Shown here: piece by piece, positions 25,997-34,073 of the stretch
Layout of the letters: each line of letters opens with the position of its first letter
Position numbering within the stretch: the stretch's first letter is position 1
Origin: Actinomycetota bacterium
GTDB lineage: Bacteria > Actinomycetota > Coriobacteriia > Anaerosomatales > Anaerosomataceae
Reading direction: 5' to 3'
Assembly: GCA_009773565.1 (NCBI GenBank)
Contig: WSXY01000002.1
Span: 228,420-292,419 of the forward strand
DNA length: 64,000 nt
Program-made: the position numbers and the translations under genes
Notes under the pieces: generated by a model
What the model saw: the letters and a program-made list of their open reading frames with translations, nothing else
The model's database searches: none
Told to the model about the DNA's origin: nothing

Positions 25997-26488
25997 GTGT
26001 TTGGCATCGGCGGGTCCGAGTTCATCATCATCGCGGTTATCGTGGTGATGCTTTTCGGCCCCGACAAACTCCCGAAGCTCGCCCGCACGTTCGGGCGATT
26101 CATGAGCGAGTTCAAGCGGTATCAGGCGATGATGGAGTCCACGCTCAGGGCTGAGATGTATTTGAGTGACGAGCCTGCGGATCCGTTCAAGAAAGCCAAT
26201 GAGTACCAGGACAAGCTCAAACTAGAGAAGGATGCCGCTGCCGCGTCCAAGGCCAACGAAGCCGACGACGTCAGCGAGACCGCCGGGCCGGATGAGTCGA
26301 GCGAGGCTGTTGAGCCCGAGGTGGCTGCGGCGCCGGTTGGCGAGAAGTCCGCATCCGTGGTCGACGGTCTTGAATTCGATGCTGACGGCGACATCCTATA
26401 CGCCCCGGAGGACGTAGGCTGGGTTCCCGGCGCGCCCGGCGCTGATTCCGCCGGGGATGAAGGGGAGGAGGCGGAGAAGCGGCCCTAG
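25997..26488 (+). CDS. tatB: Sec-independent translocase TatB/TatA-type protein
   Basis: GTG at 25997 is preceded by AGGGAG. The protein has an N-terminal membrane helix (FGIGGSEFIIIAVIVVMLFGPDKLPKLAR), the hinge FGPDKLPK and an amphipathic helix, then an acidic, Ala-rich tail of about 90 residues. The Glu in the helix (GGSE) and overall length of 163 favour TatB over TatA, but the split is uncertain in Actinobacteria. It lies 19 bases before tatC, so together they make twin-arginine translocase components. Confidence 0.85.
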   Translation: MFGIGGSEFIIIAVIVVMLFGPDKLPKLARTFGRFMSEFKRYQAMMESTLRAEMYLSDEPADPFKKANEYQDKLKLEKDAAAASKANEADDVSETAGPDESSEAVEPEVAAAPVGEKSASVVDGLEFDADGDILYAPEDVGWVPGAPGADSAGDEGEEAEKRP

Positions 26489-26507
26489 CCGTGACTCCGA
26501 CTACACC

Positions 26508-27278
26508 ATGCCCATCGCAGCCAAACGCATGCCTTTCATGGGGCACATCGGTGAACTCCGTAAGCGCCTGACGATCATCGTTGCGGTGTTGTCCGTGACG
26601 ACGATTGCAATGTACTTCTTTGCGGATCCAATCTACGCATTCCTCATCGGGCCGGTGAAGTCCGCGCTTGGCGACCGTCCTGTGGTGGCGCTGAGAGTCC
26701 TCGATCCGATGATGGTGCGTTTCAAGGTCGCCCTTTGGGCCGGCGTCGTCTTCTCAAGCCCCGTTCTTATCTGGCAGGTGCTGAGTTTCTTCTTGCCGGC
26801 GCTCAAGGCGAAGGAACAGAAGTGGTTTATGGCCACTTTTGTGGCTGCAATAGTGCTCTTCATCGTCGGCGCTGCCTTCTGCTATCTCGTGATCCTGCCA
26901 CCGAGCTTCGTATGGCTTGTCGGGCAGGCTGGCAGCATTATGGAGTTCCAGGCGGTGGCCACTGACCTGGTCACGGTCGTCAGCTACTTCATCCTCGGTT
27001 TCGGCGTTGCGTTCCAGACGCCGGTCATTGTCTTCTACCTGGTCTTCTTTGGTGTCGTCCCGTACGCGAAGCTGCGTAAGAACTGGCGCATCGTCTGGGT
27101 CGCCATCGTCATCGCCGCCGCCATGATCACGCCGGACTGGTCGCCTGTCAGCATGGGCGCGCTTTCGGCCGCCATGCTGGGACTCTACGAGCTCAGCATG
27201 CTGCTCGTGCGCGCAGTGCTCGCTAAGAAGATCGCCGCGCAGAAGGCGGTCGATTCCGAATTCGAGACCAGCGGCTGA
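26508..27278 (+). CDS. tatC: Twin-arginine translocase subunit TatC
   Basis: The 256 residues have six membrane helices and the N-terminal MGHIGELRKRL motif, followed by FYLVFFGVVPYAKLRKNWR and AAMITPDWSPVSMGALSA, all characteristic of TatC, which binds twin-arginine signal peptides. No recognisable Shine-Dalgarno is close to ATG 26508, but no earlier in-frame start preserves the family N-terminus better. Confidence 0.93.
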   Translation: MPIAAKRMPFMGHIGELRKRLTIIVAVLSVTTIAMYFFADPIYAFLIGPVKSALGDRPVVALRVLDPMMVRFKVALWAGVVFSSPVLIWQVLSFFLPALKAKEQKWFMATFVAAIVLFIVGAAFCYLVILPPSFVWLVGQAGSIMEFQAVATDLVTVVSYFILGFGVAFQTPVIVFYLVFFGVVPYAKLRKNWRIVWVAIVIAAAMITPDWSPVSMGALSAAMLGLYELSMLLVRAVLAKKIAAQKAVDSEFETSG

Positions 27279-27304
27279 GGTCTTGCCCGCGAAAGGACAA
27301 CCAC

Positions 27305-27646
27305 GTGCACGAAATGGGCATCTGCGACGGCATTCTGTCCGCGTCCCTTGATGCGGCCGCCAAAGAGAATGCGACGCGCGTTAACAGCATCGATGTCACG
27401 ATCGGCGACCTCACTGAGATTCAGGGTGAGGCTCTCCAGTTCGCTTTTGGCGTCCTCACGAAAGACACCATTGCCGAGAACGCGGTGCTTAACATAACCA
27501 CCGTTTCCGCATTGTCCCGCTGCGCCGACTGCGCGGCTGAGTTCAGCCACGGGCGCTTCGACGCGAAGTGTCCCGAATGCGGATCCTATATGTGTGAGCT
27601 GCTTCAAGGGCGCGAACTGCGTGTCGACGCGATCGATATCGACTAG
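27305..27646 (+). CDS. hypA: Hydrogenase/urease nickel-insertion protein HypA
   Basis: GTG at 27305 gives HEMGICDGIL at the N-terminus, where the second residue His and the MHE motif bind nickel. A zinc site of two CXXC pairs (CADC, CPEC, 13 residues apart) lies near residue 75-95. The 113 residues match HypA. It pairs with hypB ten bases downstream; no hydrogenase genes lie in the window. Confidence 0.93.
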   Translation: MHEMGICDGILSASLDAAAKENATRVNSIDVTIGDLTEIQGEALQFAFGVLTKDTIAENAVLNITTVSALSRCADCAAEFSHGRFDAKCPECGSYMCELLQGRELRVDAIDID

Positions 27647-27655
27647 GGGGCCGAC

Positions 27656-28324
27656 GTGCGCGTAGACATCGCCAAGGGAATCCTCGAGAAGAACGACGGT
27701 CTTGCCGCCGAGAACCGACGCATGTTCGCAGAAAGCGGCGTGTTTGTCGTCGACCTGATGGCAAGTCCCGGCGCCGGCAAGACGTCGACGATCCTCGCAA
27801 CCATTGCGGCGCTTCGGGATCGCTATCGGATCGCAGTCATCGAAGGTGACATCGCATCCCGTGTCGATGCCGAGAAGATATCGGCGCACGGCATCCCGGC
27901 CGTGCAGATCAACACCGGCGGGGCGTGCCACCTGGAATCCGACATGATCCGCCGCGCGGTCGCCACGCTCGATCTTGTCGAGCTCGACCTTCTCATCATC
28001 GAGAACGTCGGCAACCTCGTGTGCCCGACAGACTTCGACCTTGGCGAGAACGCGAAGGTCATGATCCTCTCGGTGCCCGAGGGACACGACAAGCCGTATA
28101 AGTATCCGAACATCTTTCAGGTCGCCGAGGCGGTCATCCTCAATAAGTACGACACCGTCAGCTTCTTCGACTTCGACGAGGCCGAGTTCCGGGAGGTCGT
28201 CGGGAGCCTCAATCCGGCGGCGCCGATCTTCCCGATGGCCGCGACCAAGGGCGACGGCGTCGACGCGTGGGCCGCGTGGCTGACCGATCGCATCGAAGCC
28301 GCCCGGGCGGGGGAGTCCGCGTGA
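27656..28324 (+). CDS. hypB: Hydrogenase nickel-incorporation GTPase HypB
   Basis: The 222-residue SIMIBI-class GTPase has a P-loop MASPGAGKTST (about residues 38-48), EGDIASRVDAEKI, NTGGACHLESDMI with the C-H metal site, ENVGNLVCPTDFDLGE, and NKYD. The N-terminus lacks a His-rich stretch and has no CXXCGC motif, so nickel storage is not expected. It donates nickel to hydrogenase with HypA. Its stop overlaps the next start (GTGA). Confidence 0.93.
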   Translation: MRVDIAKGILEKNDGLAAENRRMFAESGVFVVDLMASPGAGKTSTILATIAALRDRYRIAVIEGDIASRVDAEKISAHGIPAVQINTGGACHLESDMIRRAVATLDLVELDLLIIENVGNLVCPTDFDLGENAKVMILSVPEGHDKPYKYPNIFQVAEAVILNKYDTVSFFDFDEAEFREVVGSLNPAAPIFPMAATKGDGVDAWAAWLTDRIEAARAGESA

Positions 28325-28875
28325 TCACGCGCGAGGCCGCACTGGCACTTGTGAACGAGCGCATCCCCAACCGCAACCTCGTGAACCACTGCGTGGCGAC
28401 CGAAGTCATCATGGAGGCGCTCGCGCAGCGCCTTGAACTCTCCGACGCCGACATCGAGCGCTGGGCGCTCGCAGGGCTGCTGCACGATCTCGACTACGCG
28501 GAGACGGCCGAGAATCCCGATCGGCACGCGCTCATCACAGCCGAGCTGCTCGGCGATGAGGTCGACGAGGAGATGCGCCACGCGATTCTCGCGCATGCTG
28601 ACAAGGCCCCGCGCGAAAGCCAGTTCGATCGTGCGCTGTATGCCGCCGATCCGACGACCGGCTTCATCGTGGCGGCAGCGCTCGTGCGCCCCGACAGGTC
28701 GCTTGCGGCCGTCGAGGTGCGCTCGCTGCTCAAGCGGTGGAAAGAGAAGGCTTTTGCCCGTGGCGCGAGCCGCGAACAGATGGCCGTGTGCGAGGAACTC
28801 GGGCTCACTCGCGAGGAGTTTCTGACGCTTGCACTCGCGGCCATGCAGGCCCGCGCAGGCGAGATCGGGCTGTAG
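28321..28875 (+). CDS. HD-domain phosphohydrolase-like protein
   Basis: GTG at 28321 overlaps hypB. The 184 residues show NHCVATEVIMEALAQRL, then GLLHDLDY and HALITAELLG, HAILAHAD, which are the metal-binding His/Asp residues of a small HD domain like those of predicted hydrolases of the YqeK/HDIG type. Co-translation with hypB may be only positional; the substrate is unknown. Confidence 0.83.
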   Translation: MITREAALALVNERIPNRNLVNHCVATEVIMEALAQRLELSDADIERWALAGLLHDLDYAETAENPDRHALITAELLGDEVDEEMRHAILAHADKAPRESQFDRALYAADPTTGFIVAAALVRPDRSLAAVEVRSLLKRWKEKAFARGASREQMAVCEELGLTREEFLTLALAAMQARAGEIGL

Positions 28876-28979
28876 CTTCGTTTGGTCCGGGGTAAGGTCC
28901 TGTTCTGATTCCGGTTGACACGCCGGTATATAGTAGCAAGGACATTTCACCGCCCCGAGCGAAAAGGACCCCCGAGCCC

Positions 28980-31565
28980 ATGCGACTCGTCGTCTCCGAA
29001 AAGAACATCGCCGCCAAGCGTATCGCTGAGATTCTCGCCGTCGGCAAGCCAAAGACGGACAAGGTCTACAGCACGCCGGTGTACACGTTCCGCCGTGATG
29101 GTGAGGACTGGATCAGCATCGGTCTCAAGGGCCATATCCTCGGCGTCGACTTCCCAGAGGCGCTTGCGTACGCCGACGGCACGTGGTCGGCAACGTGGGA
29201 GGACGGCCGTGATTCGGCAGCCGCACTGCCCGCGACGCTTCCCGTTCCGCCGTGGGAGAAGCGCACCAAACCCTTCACCGCGGGCGGCCTCGACCTCAAG
29301 TCGTGGAAGCTGCAGTCGTTGCCGTATCTCGTGTGGACGCCCATCGGCAAGACGCCTGCCGAGAAGGAGATCGTCCGCGCGCTCAAGAACCTCGCCAAGA
29401 AGGCCGACGAGATCATCATCGCGACCGACTACGACCGCGAGGGCGAGCTCATCGGCGCCGACGCGCGGGGTGTCATGCGCGAGACGAACAAGACCGCGCC
29501 TGTGTTCCGCGCGCGCTTCTCGGCCATCACGAAGGACGAGATCGAGCGGGCATTCTCGGAGCTCGGGACGGTCTCTGACGAGCTTGCCGCAGCCGGCGAG
29601 GCGCGCCAGGACATCGACCTCGTCTGGGGCGCCGTGCTCACACGGTTGCTGACCAAGGCGAGATTCGCGGGGGTCGGACGCCCGAGAAGCGCCGGGCGCG
29701 TGCAGACGCCAACACTCAAACTCGTTGTCGATCGTGAGATCGAGCGGGACGCGTTCGTTCCGGTGACGTACTGGACCGTTGATGGCCGATGCGCCTCCGA
29801 CGGCAGCGAGTTCCCCGTCAGTCATGAAACCGAGCGGTTCACCTCGGCCGAGGCCGCGCAGGCGGTCATGGATGCCGTCGCCGGGCAGAGCGAAGGCACC
29901 GTTGCCGACGTGACGACCACGCGCCGGACCATCAAGCCACCGACGCCGTTCAACACGACGGCGCTCCAGGCCGCTGCGGCAGGCGAGGGTCTCTCGCCTG
30001 CGCGAGCGATGCGCATCGCCGAATCGCTCTACATGAACGGCTACATCTCGTACCCCCGCGTTGACAACAGCGTGTATCCCAAGAGCCTCGACCTGCGCGG
30101 TCTGCTCAAGACGCTCGCGACGGTTCCCGCTTACCGCAGTTACGCTCAGGCGCTGCTCAGCGCTGACAAACTCACCGCGACCCGGGGCGCGAAGGAAACG
30201 ACGGACCATCCGCCGATCCATCCGACCGGTGCGCCGGACCCCGAGAAGCTCAAGCCCGAGGAGTGGAAGCTCTACAACCTCGTCGCGCGGCGCTTCATGG
30301 CCACGCTTTCCGGCGCGGCAACACTCGAGGCGACGAAGGTCGGTATCGGCGTAGCAGGCGAGCGGTTCATCGCGCGTGGCGACGTCGTCATCACCCCCGG
30401 CTTTCGCGAGATCTACCCGTACGGCACCAAGAAGGATGAGGTCCTCCCCAAGATGACCGAGGGCGGCGGCGTGGCGTTCCTCGGAGCCGAGCAGGCCGAG
30501 AAGGAGACCCAGCCGCCTAAGCGTTTCACCGCAGCCGGGCTTATCCAGGAGATGGAGAAGCAGGGGCTTGGCACCAAAGCAACCCGTCACGACATCATCG
30601 AGACGCTCGTGAGCCGTGGCTACATCTCCGATCGCATGGAGGCCACGAAACTGGGCCGGGCGGTCATCGGAGCGCTCTCCGCGTTCGCGGAGCGCATCAC
30701 GACCCCGGGCATGACGGCCGAACTCGAGGCCGAGATGGACGAGATCGCGAACGGCCGCGCACGCCGCGAGATCGTCGTCGGGCATTCGCGAGAGCTTCTT
30801 GCCGGTGTCGTCAAAGTGCTTCTCGAGAACATCGAGGAGGTCGGCGAACTTCTGAAGGACGCCGCCATCGAAGACGCGAAGGTCGGCATATGTCCGAAGT
30901 CCGGCCACGACCTGCTCGTGAAGTCGTCCGTGAAGTTCAAGGGACAGTTCGTCGGGTGTTCGGGCTGGCCGGAGTGCGACGTCACGTACCCGCTGCCGCA
31001 GGGCAAGATCGAGACTGTCGAAGAAGCATGCCCCACGTGCGGTACGCCGCAGGTGAAGATCATCCAGTTCCGGCAGAAGCCGCGCGTCCGCTGCCTCGAT
31101 CCGGAATGCGCGACCAACTACGACCCGCCTGTTGACATCGGTGCGTGCCCTAACTGCATGGCTGCCGGGGTAGAAGGCCGCATCATCGCGCAACGCTCCA
31201 AGTCGCTGAAGCGCTTCGCCCGCTGCACAAATTACGAGACGTGCAACACAAGTTACCCGCTGCCGGCGAATGGTGAGCTGCACGCCACGGGCGAGTTCTG
31301 CTCGTGCGGCGTACCGATCGTTGTCGTGCATACCGGCAAGGGACCGTGGCGCATCTGCATCGATCCGGCATGTCCGGTGAAGGCCGAGAAGGCTGCAGCC
31401 GCCGAGAAAGCCGGTGTGAAGCCGAAGCGCGGAACCAAGGCCAAGACGACCGCAGCGTCCGCAAAGCCGAAAGCCAAGGCGAAGGCGAAGCCCAAAGCCA
31501 AGGCCAAACCGAAGACTGCCACGCCGAAGCCGGCGAAAAGCAAGGACGAGCCCTCCGAGGCGTGA
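28980..31565 (+). CDS. topA: DNA topoisomerase I (type IA)
   Basis: The enzyme relaxes negative supercoils. The 861 residues begin RLVVSEKNIAAKRIAEILA (Toprim domain, with the DYDREGE acidic motif), and the catalytic tyrosine lies in YISYPRVDN (Y358). Zinc-ribbon units with CX-type cysteine groups span roughly residues 640-800, and the tail (after about 800) is almost only Lys, Ala, Pro and Thr, like the basic tails of actinobacterial TopA. The N-terminal style and YISYPR resemble the archaeal-type branch more than E. coli TopA. Val replaces the usual Thr after the conserved Arg. No second gyrase or topoisomerase gene is in the window to compare. Confidence 0.92.
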   Translation: MRLVVSEKNIAAKRIAEILAVGKPKTDKVYSTPVYTFRRDGEDWISIGLKGHILGVDFPEALAYADGTWSATWEDGRDSAAALPATLPVPPWEKRTKPFTAGGLDLKSWKLQSLPYLVWTPIGKTPAEKEIVRALKNLAKKADEIIIATDYDREGELIGADARGVMRETNKTAPVFRARFSAITKDEIERAFSELGTVSDELAAAGEARQDIDLVWGAVLTRLLTKARFAGVGRPRSAGRVQTPTLKLVVDREIERDAFVPVTYWTVDGRCASDGSEFPVSHETERFTSAEAAQAVMDAVAGQSEGTVADVTTTRRTIKPPTPFNTTALQAAAAGEGLSPARAMRIAESLYMNGYISYPRVDNSVYPKSLDLRGLLKTLATVPAYRSYAQALLSADKLTATRGAKETTDHPPIHPTGAPDPEKLKPEEWKLYNLVARRFMATLSGAATLEATKVGIGVAGERFIARGDVVITPGFREIYPYGTKKDEVLPKMTEGGGVAFLGAEQAEKETQPPKRFTAAGLIQEMEKQGLGTKATRHDIIETLVSRGYISDRMEATKLGRAVIGALSAFAERITTPGMTAELEAEMDEIANGRARREIVVGHSRELLAGVVKVLLENIEEVGELLKDAAIEDAKVGICPKSGHDLLVKSSVKFKGQFVGCSGWPECDVTYPLPQGKIETVEEACPTCGTPQVKIIQFRQKPRVRCLDPECATNYDPPVDIGACPNCMAAGVEGRIIAQRSKSLKRFARCTNYETCNTSYPLPANGELHATGEFCSCGVPIVVVHTGKGPWRICIDPACPVKAEKAAAAEKAGVKPKRGTKAKTTAASAKPKAKAKAKPKAKAKPKTATPKPAKSKDEPSEA

Positions 31566-31623
31566 GGGAGTTCTCGCACGGGGCATGAATACGGTAGGTG
31601 GGCACTTCTCCCGGGGAGTCCTG

Positions 31624-32196
31624 ATGAAACTTGCCGTTATCCAGCACCGACCTCGTGCGACGCGTGACGACGACGCGAACACGCTCGCGGAGTGGACGGC
31701 ACGTTCTGTCGCCCGTGGAGCCGATGTGCTCATCTCGGATCCGTTTTCGGCCGAGAGTGCTCTTGAGTCGATCGGGAGCTGTGTCGTTCTCGCGGGGGAT
31801 GCGGCGATTGATCCGGAAGTCCACCGGAGGGTCGCGGAGGACCCGCCGGACGTGCTGGTCCTAGCGCCGGCCAGCGAGTCGGACCTTCAGGCCGAAGCCG
31901 CGATCGAGGTCGCGATCGGACTCTCCATCTCCGTGGCCGGACTCGTGATCGTCCTCGACTCATCTGGTGCCGAACCGGGAACTCCCGGCCACGGCGGCAG
32001 CGCAATCGTGTTGCTTGGCGAAGTGGCCGCCGAGGCGCTTCTCGAAGATGACGCCCTCATAGCGCAGATTCCTGTCCCGGTGCCCCAGCCAAAGCCGCGC
32101 GCACCGCTTCCGGCGGTCCCGCCACTGCTCTTGCAGCGCCTCGCACACCATCGCGGCGAGAGGGTTGCGTTCGACTATCCTGCCGACACCTCGTAG
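31624..32196 (+). CDS. Unknown protein with a nitrilase-like N-terminus
   Basis: ATG 31624 follows GGGGAG and gives 190 residues. The first 40 (MKLAVIQHRPRATR, AEWTARSVARGADVLIS) look like the start of a carbon-nitrogen hydrolase, but the catalytic Glu-Lys-Cys set is not present and the end is Pro-rich (PVPVPQPKPRAPLPAVPPLLL). It may be a degenerate member of that superfamily or an unrelated small alpha/beta protein. Confidence 0.6.
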   Translation: MKLAVIQHRPRATRDDDANTLAEWTARSVARGADVLISDPFSAESALESIGSCVVLAGDAAIDPEVHRRVAEDPPDVLVLAPASESDLQAEAAIEVAIGLSISVAGLVIVLDSSGAEPGTPGHGGSAIVLLGEVAAEALLEDDALIAQIPVPVPQPKPRAPLPAVPPLLLQRLAHHRGERVAFDYPADTS

Positions 32197-32220
32197 CCTC
32201 GGCGCTCCGGCCCTGCATGG

Positions 32221-32226
32221 TAGAAT
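32221..32226 (+). promoter_or_regulatory. Candidate -10 box upstream of malate dehydrogenase
   Basis: TAGAAT lies about 65 bases before the ATG at 32292, just after the upstream stop codon. No convincing -35 is visible. Confidence 0.3.
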
Positions 32227-32291
32227 GCACCGATGTCGCGACGACGCTTGCGGCAGAGGTTCTCGATTGTATCCAGCGGGGAAGGACACGC

Positions 32292-33227
32292 ATGACGTAC
32301 GGAAAGGTGACCGTCGTCGGGGCCGGCCAGGTCGGCGCGACGGCGGCATTTGTCATGGCACTCAAGGGAATCGCTGACGTCGTTCTCATCGACGTTGCTG
32401 AAGGTATTCCGCAGGGCAAGGCACTCGACATGATGCACGCGCGCTCGGTTGAGCGCTTTGGCGTGAGCGTGACCGGCTCGAACGACTACGCCGCTACCGC
32501 CGGGTCGGATGTCGTCGTCATCACCGCCGGTATTCCTCGTCGGCCGGGGATGACCCGCGACGATCTGCTCGCCGTGAATGGCGACATCATCCGGTCGGTC
32601 GTCGAGCAGGCGGTCGCCGCCTCGTCTGACGCGGTGCTGCTCTGCGTCACCAATCCGCTCGACGTCATGGCGTACCTCGCCTGGCGCGTTTCGGGCCTGC
32701 CCTCCAGCCGGGTGCTCGGCATGGGTGGCGTGCTCGACTCGGCGCGCTTTGCGTACTTCATCGCAGATGCAACGGGCGCACCGATCATCGATGTCGAGGC
32801 GCTTGTCGTTGGCGCCCATGGCGACACGATGGTGCCGTTGCCGCGTCTGTCCACGGTTGCCGGTCGCCCGCTTCCCGAGGTCCTCTCTGCCGACGAGATC
32901 GCTGAGGTCGTGCGCCGAACCGTTTTCGGTGGCGCGGAGGTCGTGTCGCTCCTCAAGTCGGGAAGCGCGTACTACGCGCCGGGCACCTCCGTTGCGTCGA
33001 TGGTCGAGGCTATCCTCGGCGATACCCGCGCCGTGATGCCGTCGTGTGTGCTCCTGGAAGGCCAGTACGGCCTGAACGATGTCTACCTCAGCGTCCCGGC
33101 CGTTCTCGGTCGAGCGGGTGTCATCGAAGTCCCCGAGTACGGCCTGACGGCCGACGAGCTTGCCGCCGTACAGGAATCTGCGGCCGGTGTTCTCGAAGCG
33201 GTCGCGGCACTCGGGCTCGAGGCCTGA
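32292..33227 (+). CDS. mdh: Malate dehydrogenase (LDH-like type)
   Basis: ATG 32292 follows GGGGAAGGA and gives 311 residues. VVGAGQVGATAA is the NAD loop, DVAEGIPQGKALDM follows, ITAGIPRRPGMTRDDLLAVN contains the Arg pair of the substrate loop, and TNPLDVM, GMGGVLDSAR and GAHGDTMVPL carry the catalytic Asp-His. The Arg in RRPGM marks a malate rather than lactate specificity. The downstream fumarase genes complete malate-fumarate conversion in a reductive or oxidative TCA branch. Confidence 0.93.
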   Translation: MTYGKVTVVGAGQVGATAAFVMALKGIADVVLIDVAEGIPQGKALDMMHARSVERFGVSVTGSNDYAATAGSDVVVITAGIPRRPGMTRDDLLAVNGDIIRSVVEQAVAASSDAVLLCVTNPLDVMAYLAWRVSGLPSSRVLGMGGVLDSARFAYFIADATGAPIIDVEALVVGAHGDTMVPLPRLSTVAGRPLPEVLSADEIAEVVRRTVFGGAEVVSLLKSGSAYYAPGTSVASMVEAILGDTRAVMPSCVLLEGQYGLNDVYLSVPAVLGRAGVIEVPEYGLTADELAAVQESAAGVLEAVAALGLEA

Positions 33228-33230
33228 CGG

Positions 33231-34073
33231 ATGCCCGATGCTCGCTCGATAGCCGACGCGGTTAAACGCGCTGTCGCCGAGGCCGCAGTCACGCTGCGGC
33301 CTGACGTCGAGGCTGCGCTGCGGGATGCTATCGAGTCCGAGCCCTCAGAGCGTGCGCGCCACGTGCTGTCGCAGCTGCTCGAGAACGCACGGATCGCCGC
33401 TCGCGACGCTGTGCCGCTCTGTCAGGACACCGGGACCGTCTGGGTGTGGGTGGAGCTTGGCGCCGACGAGCGCCTGCCAGCGGGCCTTCAGGCAGCTGTG
33501 GACGGTGCAGTAGCTACCGCCTATAGCGAGAATGCGCTCCGCATGAGCGTTGTGCGAGACGCGCTCTTCGATCGTACGAACACCGGCGACAATACCCCGA
33601 CGTTCCTGGATGTGACCCAGCGCCCCGGAACGGGTGCGACCGTTCACGTGATGCTCAAAGGCGCCGGCTCCGATAACGCGTCCGCGCTTGTCATGCTCGA
33701 CCCCTCGGCTGGCGAGGATGGCGTCATCGATGCTGTCGTCCGTGCTGTTGAGGCGAAAGCGACCGGCGCCTGCCCGCCGCTCATCGTGGGGGTCGGCGTG
33801 GGCGGTACGTTCGATACCGTCGCGAAGCTCGCCAAGAAGGCGCTGCTCGCGCCACTTAGCGTCGCAAACGCCGACAGTCGCGTCGCCGCTTTCGAGCAAC
33901 GCTTGCTGGAGGCCGTCAACGCGACCGGCATCGGACCCGCAGGGCTTGGCGGTCGCACGACAGCGCTCGGGGTTCGGGTGCTCACCGGCCCGGCGCACAT
34001 CGCGGCGCTGCCGGTGGCCGTCAACCTCGGCTGTTGCGCGATGCGCTCGGCGACGGTCGAGGTGCTTGGATGA
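33231..34073 (+). CDS. Class I fumarate hydratase, alpha subunit
   Basis: The 280 residues match the alpha (N-terminal) part of [4Fe-4S] class I fumarases (TtdA/FumA type). The cluster cysteines are in VPLCQDTGT, TGACPPLIVGVGVGGTFD and NLGCCAMRS. GGTFDTVAKLAKKALL is the family signature. The beta subunit is not adjacent: the MFS gene at 34070 lies between, overlapping by four bases. Confidence 0.92.
   Translation: MPDARSIADAVKRAVAEAAVTLRPDVEAALRDAIESEPSERARHVLSQLLENARIAARDAVPLCQDTGTVWVWVELGADERLPAGLQAAVDGAVATAYSENALRMSVVRDALFDRTNTGDNTPTFLDVTQRPGTGATVHVMLKGAGSDNASALVMLDPSAGEDGVIDAVVRAVEAKATGACPPLIVGVGVGGTFDTVAKLAKKALLAPLSVANADSRVAAFEQRLLEAVNATGIGPAGLGGRTTALGVRVLTGPAHIAALPVAVNLGCCAMRSATVEVLG

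Noticed and set aside
28915..28932. TTGACA followed by TATATA before topA as a promoter
   Set aside because: The two hexamers are only six bases apart, too close for one sigma-70-type promoter, and no correctly spaced partner was found for either.
28947..31733. A 928-codon open frame on the minus strand over topA
   Set aside because: It is antisense to a well-recognised topoisomerase gene and its translation is Arg/Gly/Leu-rich with no motif. Long antisense frames are expected in GC-rich coding DNA.
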